From NCBI GenBank assembly GCA_963383645.1, contig OY726569.1, forward strand, positions 32,947,592-33,011,591: 64,000 nucleotides of DNA. Reading direction: 5' to 3'. Under the pieces are notes generated by a model. The model worked only from the letters and a program-made list of their open reading frames with translations, did no database searches and had not been told where the DNA came from. Numbering within the stretch: position 1 is the stretch's first letter; each line of letters begins with the position of its first letter. Shown here in pieces: positions 58,312-64,000 of the stretch. The stretch comes from Muscardinus avellanarius. Lineage: Eukaryota; Chordata; Mammalia; Rodentia; Gliridae. The position numbers and the translations under genes were made by a program.

Positions 58312-60289
58312 ACACCAGACCACCAGACACAACTGGGCCACCTGCCCGGCGCCAGCGCAGGCTGCCAGCCCAAACTGCATTCCCTAATCCTGACTGATAC
58401 CACTGTGGCAAAATAACCCGAGACTGAAAACAGTCATAGAGCCTCATCTTAAGCAGCAAACGGCACCCACGCCAGAATCCTGTGTGCTCACCAAAGATGG
58501 GACCACAGCGGCACAGGGAGTCCCACAGATGCCTGGATCATCCCTGGATCAAGTGTGTCCAGGGAAGCTGCGGGTCCTAGCATGTGCCCAAGGTTTGGCA
58601 CTGGCTTTGGGCATCTGTTCCATGCCCCAGAAGCCAGCACTGTCCTTGTGTGCCCTGTCTGCACCCCAGGACCCCTGCTAATTGCCTGTGCCTGCGCCAC
58701 CCCCACCCCTAAACTCGGTGCCCACCTTGTGCGCCTAGACCCTGCACCCCGCAGGAGCCCAGGCACTTACCTTGCTGGCCTGGCCTGCTCCCCAGGCAGC
58801 CAAAGTCCTGTGCACCCCATGAAATTTCCTTGGGTCGCCAGCCCATGCATTGGGCCCAGCACCAGCGTGTATGCCCACCGCATGCCCTGGACCCTAGTGC
58901 TACTGTCGTGTGCCCCACCGGAACCAGAGACCATTGCTGGATCCTGCACTATGCCTGTGCCCCCGGACCCATGTGCGCTCATCCCGCACTCCTGGCCCAC
59001 CGCGGGGTGTCTGTGCCTGCCCTGCAGCTGGAAACTCAGTTCTAGTCTAGAGCACAGCCCTGTACACCCTGGTGGACCCTAGGACCAGGCACTAGGCGTC
59101 TGCACCCACTCACGCTGGGGTCCAGTTATTACTGGCAGTGCTCTGGCAGTAAGTGTGTGTGTCCAGGGACCAGCAACCCTTTGCCCAGGGTGCATCGTGG
59201 GACCACACGGACTAGCCCAGTTAGAATTTCCAGAGAGACAGGAAAATTCATCGAGATGCAATACTGTACAGGGCATCAGGGGGAGGTTCCAAGTCTACTT
59301 TGGACATTCTCTACCCCTGCTGTAGGGAAGCACAGGCCTGAGTCTAGGGTGGTGAGTGCAGAGGCGCTGACTACAGGTTGGAAATACACAGAACCTGGGA
59401 ATTGTACAGAATTTATTAACAGTGACACTAGACATCCTGACACCTAAATCCAAAGCAGTCAAAGGAAAGAAAGGTGTCCAAACACCCAGAGAGCGACTTA
59501 AGAAGATGAAAATTGAGTAGAAAGAAAATTAAGAGACATTGGATTATATTCTGAAAGCTACCACAACAATCAGACATTCAAATATTATATGGACTTGACC
59601 CCATATTCATAAATAAGTAGGACTGTTTTTTTCTTTTGCTGTTGATGTTTTGTTTTGTTTTTATATTGCTTTTGTTCTGTAATGGCTGTTGCTGTTTTGT
59701 TTTTTTCCCCATATTTCTTTTACTTTTACTTGTTTTTTTATGTATATTTAATAGTTTGCTTTGTTTTCTGGTTTCACACAGTTTCTAGTTCCTTTTATTT
59801 TATTCTTGTCCTTTTTTCCTTTTTTCCCTCTTTTCTTTTTTTTCTTTTTCCTCTTTTGGTTGTTTCTTTTCTTTGATTGCATAATAGTTAGTCTTGGTAA
59901 TTGTGTTGATATTTTATTTATGTTTGTTTTCTCTTTCCCCACCACTCTTACAAACTTCCCCATACTAACCTATCTACTCTTTTCCCCAAAAACGTTTTCC
60001 CATAATATACCTCCTTGTTTAACACTCAAAGTATTTCAAATCTCCATACTTACTCTACTAACTACAAGAGTCCTACTAATTAACTCTCTCATTCTCAGCA
60101 AGATATTACCTTATCATACTTAAAGTCTTTCTCAACCTAAACATATCCTCTACCTAATCTGACTCCTATACCCATCACCCCAGCTCCTCCCCCATTACCC
60201 AACCCTCACCATTGGAAAAACACTGCTGACTTGCAGATACCTCTAAACTCCTAATACTAAGATTGGACTAAACATAATACTCACAAACG
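58312..60289 (+). promoter_or_regulatory. Probable L1 5'UTR: GC-rich block then T-rich block
   Basis: The region 58312-59200 is GC- and C-rich with scattered CpGs, and 59630-59900 is strongly T-rich. ORF1 starts at 60290. By position this is the L1 5'UTR/promoter region. ORFs inside it (up to 175 codons, Pro/Cys-rich) overlap on both strands and are not supported as genes. The unusual length could mean that part of it is an earlier flanking insertion. Confidence 0.55.
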
Positions 60290-61267
60290 ATGGGTAGAAA
60301 TCAGAAAAACAGGACAGAGAATACTGAAAATATGAGAACCAGGAATAATGAAGAGACAACAGAAATCACAAATACAGACCTACAAGAAATGCAAGAAGGG
60401 GAGTTCAGAATCTTGATCTACAATATGATGAAAGGCTTTAAAACAAGTCTACAGAAAATGAAAGAGGAAATTGAAACACTAAGAAAGAATCAGAAAGAGG
60501 TCTGGAATGAAATGAAAGAGTCAATAAATGAAATGAAGACAGCAATAGAAAGAAATTCTGGAAGATTAGATGAAATGAAAAGTAGAATATCACTGTTAGA
60601 AGACAGTTCATTCAAAACCAAAAACACAGTCAACAGCATACAGAAGTCAGTACAGCAACAAAACCTAAGCATACAGCAACTATGGGACAATATAAAGTGT
60701 CCTAACCTGTGGATAAAAGGCATTGAAGAAGGGATAGAATTACAGACCAAGGGCATCCGTAATCTCTTCAAAGAAATAATTTCAGAGAATTTTCCAAACA
60801 TGGAAAGAGACTTGGATCTTTATGTTCAGGAGACATACAGATCACCACTAAGACAAGATCAAAGAAAAACATCCTGACGTCATATAATAATCAAAATGAC
60901 CAACATAGATGTCAAGGAAAGAATCTTAAAAGCAGTGAGAACAAAAGGACGATTAACATATAGAGGCAAAACAATAAGAATCACTCCAGACTACACATCC
61001 CAGGTCATGAATGCCAGGAGAGACTGGTATGATGTGATCCAGACTCTGGAAGAAAACAACTTCCAACCCAAACTGCTATATCCAGCAAAACTATTATTCA
61101 ACATAGATGGAGAAACAAAACTATTTCAGAATAAGCAGAACCTCAAAAAATACATGAATTCTAAGCCAACACTAGAGAAAGTACTTAAAGAAATAAACCA
61201 TGAAGAAGAAAAAAGAAGCATACTCCAGAACCAGAGAAGAGATGAAGTTGATCAGCAGGGCATCTAA
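60290..61267 (+). pseudogene. L1 ORF1, one in-frame stop
   Basis: A 325-codon frame from ATG 60290 to the stop at 61265-61267. It is broken only by TGA at 60875-60877, after residue 195; the frame continues unchanged at 60896 (606 bp = 202 codons from the start). Residues about 35-125 are a heptad-rich coiled coil (MKEEIETLRKNQKEVWNEMK, SLLEDSSFK). The RRM-like part follows, and the C-terminal domain carries RITPDYTSQVMNARRDW and LLYPAKLLFNIDGE. ORF1p is the trimeric RNA-binding chaperone of L1. The TGA lies next to a CpG (tcctgacgtc), consistent with decay of an Arg codon. Confidence 0.93.
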
Positions 61268-61311
61268 ATACGAAGAAATAATACTATATTTAACAGAAGA
61301 CACAACACAAA

Positions 61312-64000
61312 ATGACAGGAAATAAACAACACATTTCAATAATAACACTGAATGTCAAAGGACTTAACTCTCCAATCAAAAGGCACAGACTGGCAATGTG
61401 TATTAAAAAATATAATCCAAATATATGCTGTTTGCAAGAAACACACCTTACAGCAAAAAACATTCACAGATTGAAAGTGAAAGGATGGAAAAAGATATCT
61501 CATGCCAATGGGGACCAAAAACGGGCAGGAGTAGCAACACTGAAATCCAACAAAACAGACTTTAGGCTAAAACACATCAGAAGAGACAAAGAAGGACACT
61601 TCCTTTTATTAAAAGGAATAATCCACCAAGAAGATATACTGATAGTAAATGTTTATGCCCCAAATGTGGGTGCAGCCACATTTTAAAAACAAACCCTCTT
61701 GGACATAAGATCTCAAATAAGATCCAAATACAATTATAGTGGGAGACTTCAATACAGCTCTCATGCCACTGGATAGACCTTCAAGGCAAAAGATGAGTAA
61801 AGACTCTGCAGAGCTGATGAAAACTATAAACCAAATGGACTCAATTGACATATACAGACTATTTCAACCAGGAAAAAGAGAATACACATTCTTCTCAGCA
61901 GCCCATGGCACCTTCTCCAAAATAGATCACATTCTGGGGCACAAGGAAAGCACCAGCAAATTCAAAAGATATAATTCCCTGCATCTTTTCAGATCATAAT
62001 GGAATTAAAGTAGAAATCAACACTAGGAAACCCAAAATAAACTATTTAAATACATGGAGATTGAATGATACACTCTTGAATGACGAGTGGGTAAGAGCAG
62101 AAATTAGGGGAGAAATAAACAAATTTATGGAATTAAGTGAAAATAGAGAAACAACTTATCAAAATCTATGGGACACCTTGAAGGCAGTGTTGAGAGGAGA
62201 GTTCATAGCATTGAGTGGCCACATAAGAAGAACAAAAAGCCACTAAGCAAACAACTAATGACACAACTCAAGGACCTAGAAAGACTGCAACAGTCTAATC
62301 CCAAAGCCAGCAGAAGGCAAGAAATTATTAAAATCAGAGCAGAAATAAATGAAATAGAGAACAAAAAAACAATTCAAAGAATCAATAAAACAAAAAGCTG
62401 GTTCTTTGAGAAGATTAATAGGATTGACAAACCCCTGGCCAACCTAATCAAAAGAAAGAAAGAATCAACTCAAATTATTAAAATCAGAAATGAAAAAGGA
62501 GACATCACCATAGACAGAGGGAAAATTCAAAGGATTATTAGAAACTATTTTGAGAATTTATACTCCAACAGACTGGAAAACATGGAAGAAATCGATAGAT
62601 TTCTAAGCACATATAACCTACCTAAACTGAACCAAGAGGACATAGCAAACCTAAACCAACCAATAGCAAACAAAGAAACAGAAACAGCAGTCAAAATTCT
62701 GCCAACAAAGAAAAGCCCAGGCCCCGATGGGTTCCCAGCTGAATTCTACAAAACTTTCAGTGAAGAACTAATACCAATACTTCACAACTTGTTCCGGGAA
62801 ATTGAAAGAGATGGGATTATTCCTAATTCCTTCTATGAGGCCAGTATCACATTAATCCCCAAACCAAATAAAGATACTTCAAGAAAGGAAAATTACAGAC
62901 CAATATCCTTAATGAACATAGACACAAACATTCTAAAAAAAATCCTAGCTATACACATTCAAAACCATATCAAGAGAATTGTACACCATGAACAAGTTGG
63001 TTTCATCCCAGAAAAGCAAGGCTGGTTCAACATACACAAATCAATACTTGTTATTCACCACATAAATAGAACTAAGAACAAAAACCACATGATCATTTCA
63101 ATAGATGCTGAAAAAGCTTACAACAAAATCCAACACACATTTATGTTAAAAACACTGCAGAAAATTGGAATAGAAGGAACATATTTCAACACCATTAAGG
63201 CTATATACAATAAACCCAAAGCCAACATCATATTGAATGGAGAAAAACTGCAAGAATTCCCTTTAAAATCAGGCACAAGATAAGGATACCCATTATCACC
63301 TCTCTTCTTCAATATCAGTCCCGGTCTTCAAATTATACTATAGAGCAATAGTAGTAAAAACAGCATGGTATTGGAACAACAATAGGGAGACTGACCAGTG
63401 GAACAGAATAGAAGACACAGAAACAAACCCACACATCTATAGTTAACTGATCTTTGATAAAAGGGGCCAAACTCATACACTGGAGAAAAGATAGCCTTTT
63501 TTAACAAATGGTGGTGGGAGAACTGGCTATCCATTTGTAGAAAGTTGGATCTGAATCCTTACTTCTCACCATGCACAGGAATCAACTCGAAATGGATCAA
63601 AGACTTAGAAATTAGACCTGAGCCTGTGAAGTTATTAGAGAAAGGCATAGGATCTACACTTCAACATATAGGTACAGGGAGTAACTTTCTCAATAAGACT
63701 TCCAAGGCAAAGGAAATTAAAGCAAGAATTAATAAGTGAGATCTCTTCAAACTAAAAGGTTTCTTCTCATCAAAGGAAACCATCAAGAACCTAAAGAGGA
63801 AGCCTACAGAATGGGAGAAGATCTTTACCAACCACCACTCTGATAGGGGGCTAATATCCAGAATATACAAAGAGCTCAAAAGACTCTACACTAGCAAAAC
63901 AAACAACCCAATCAAGAAATGGGCAAGTGAAATGAATAGACATTTCACAAAAGAAGAGATTCAAATGGCCAATATATACATGAAAAGATGTTCAACATCA
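61312..64000 (+). pseudogene. L1 ORF2, disrupted, RT active site deleted
   Basis: The endonuclease starts at 61312 (SIITLNVKGLNSPIKR, CCLQETHL) and stops at TAA about 61684-61686. A +1 frameshift near 61730 moves the remainder (GDFNTALMPLDRPS, then FSKIDHILGHK) to the frame 61739-61999. Further shifts occur near 61975 and 62230. The RT N-terminal part is open from 62168 to a stop at 63281-63283 ([50 protein letters not shown]). At about 63318 the text jumps from 'cctctcttcttcaatatcag' to the 'gtcttcaaattatactatagagc' region far downstream, so the segment with the catalytic Asp-Asp motif is missing. ORF2 C-terminal text then continues to the window edge. Confidence 0.92.

Larger units (their letters stand above)
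58010..64000 (+). mobile_element. Near full-length but defective L1, runs off the window
   Basis: Order on the plus strand: a probable 5'UTR of about 2.2 kb (purine tract, then GC-rich block, then T-rich block), ORF1 at 60290-61267, a 44-bp intergenic gap, and ORF2 from 61312 to the window edge. Text at 63545-64000 matches the ORF2 C-terminal region of the copy at 10 kb. The exact 5' border is not resolved and the 3' end and target-site duplication lie outside. ORF1 has one internal stop. ORF2 has stops, frameshifts and a deletion at the RT active site, so the copy cannot move autonomously. Confidence 0.88.

Noticed and set aside
58030..58459. Poly-Leu and poly-Ser ORFs on the minus strand (116 and 141 codons)
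   Set aside because: They are translations of the (GAA)n/(GGA)n purine tract.
58484..59447. ORFs of 65-175 codons in the GC-rich block upstream of the L1
   Set aside because: Several overlap on both strands in a region best explained as L1 5'UTR; no domain recognised.

Overview
This is a gene-poor, AT-rich stretch of a mammalian nuclear genome, most likely a rodent. The main clue is an abundant dimeric SINE. Its left half is 7SL-derived (B1/Alu-like, with the 'gtaatcccagcactt' and 'ctgagacaggaggat' signatures). Its right half is tRNA-Ala/ID-like ('gtagctcagaggtagaatgcccctgggttc'). This B1-dID-type layout is known from the squirrel-related rodents (Sciuridae, Aplodontiidae, Gliridae). The exact species cannot be fixed from the sequence. 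I find no intact host protein-coding gene, rRNA, functional tRNA or CRISPR array.

Layout. 1-5.2 kb: AT-rich sequence with six dimeric SINEs. 5.2-14.3 kb: a dense L1 nest. Two 3'-end L1 pieces lie on the minus strand. They are followed by an older plus-strand L1 that was later hit twice, once by an EEF1E1 processed pseudogene (about 8.16-9.21 kb) and once by a younger L1 with an inverted ORF1 scrap at its 5' end (about 9.99-11.58 kb). Beyond that lie a minus-strand L1 5' portion (ORF1 plus 5'UTR-like) and an ancient L1 remnant. 14.3-27.4 kb: mostly non-repetitive AT-rich sequence with scattered SINEs and L1 3' ends, one of which carries a possible short 3' transduction. 27.36-29.26 kb: a SINE split by a 1.69-kb retroposon made of a GC-rich VNTR, an L1 3' end and a poly(A) tail, on the minus strand with a perfect 16-bp target-site duplication. 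29.3-37.4 kb: low repeat density. 37.4-42.2 kb: an L1 3' end with a nested SINE, an unusual 7SL-only monomer with a 17-bp duplication, and a 5'-inverted L1. 42.2-58 kb: SINEs, an L1 3' end, an LTR-like segment, a possible 195-bp exon and an unassigned GC-richer block. 58-64 kb: a nearly full-length but defective L1 that runs off the window. It has a long GC-rich 5'UTR with a 146-nt purine run, ORF1 with one in-frame stop, and ORF2 with stops, frameshifts and a deletion through the reverse-transcriptase active site.

The strongest candidate for something new is the element at 27466-29153. Its architecture (VNTR + L1-derived 3' end + A-tail, short target-site duplication) parallels the hominoid SVA/LAVA composite retrotransposons, but it sits in a rodent-like genome. 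It could instead be an internally deleted L1 keeping only 5'UTR monomers and the 3' end. Almost every other recognisable object here is a product of the same L1 machinery: SINE insertions, a retrocopy, twin-primed L1s and a short transduction.
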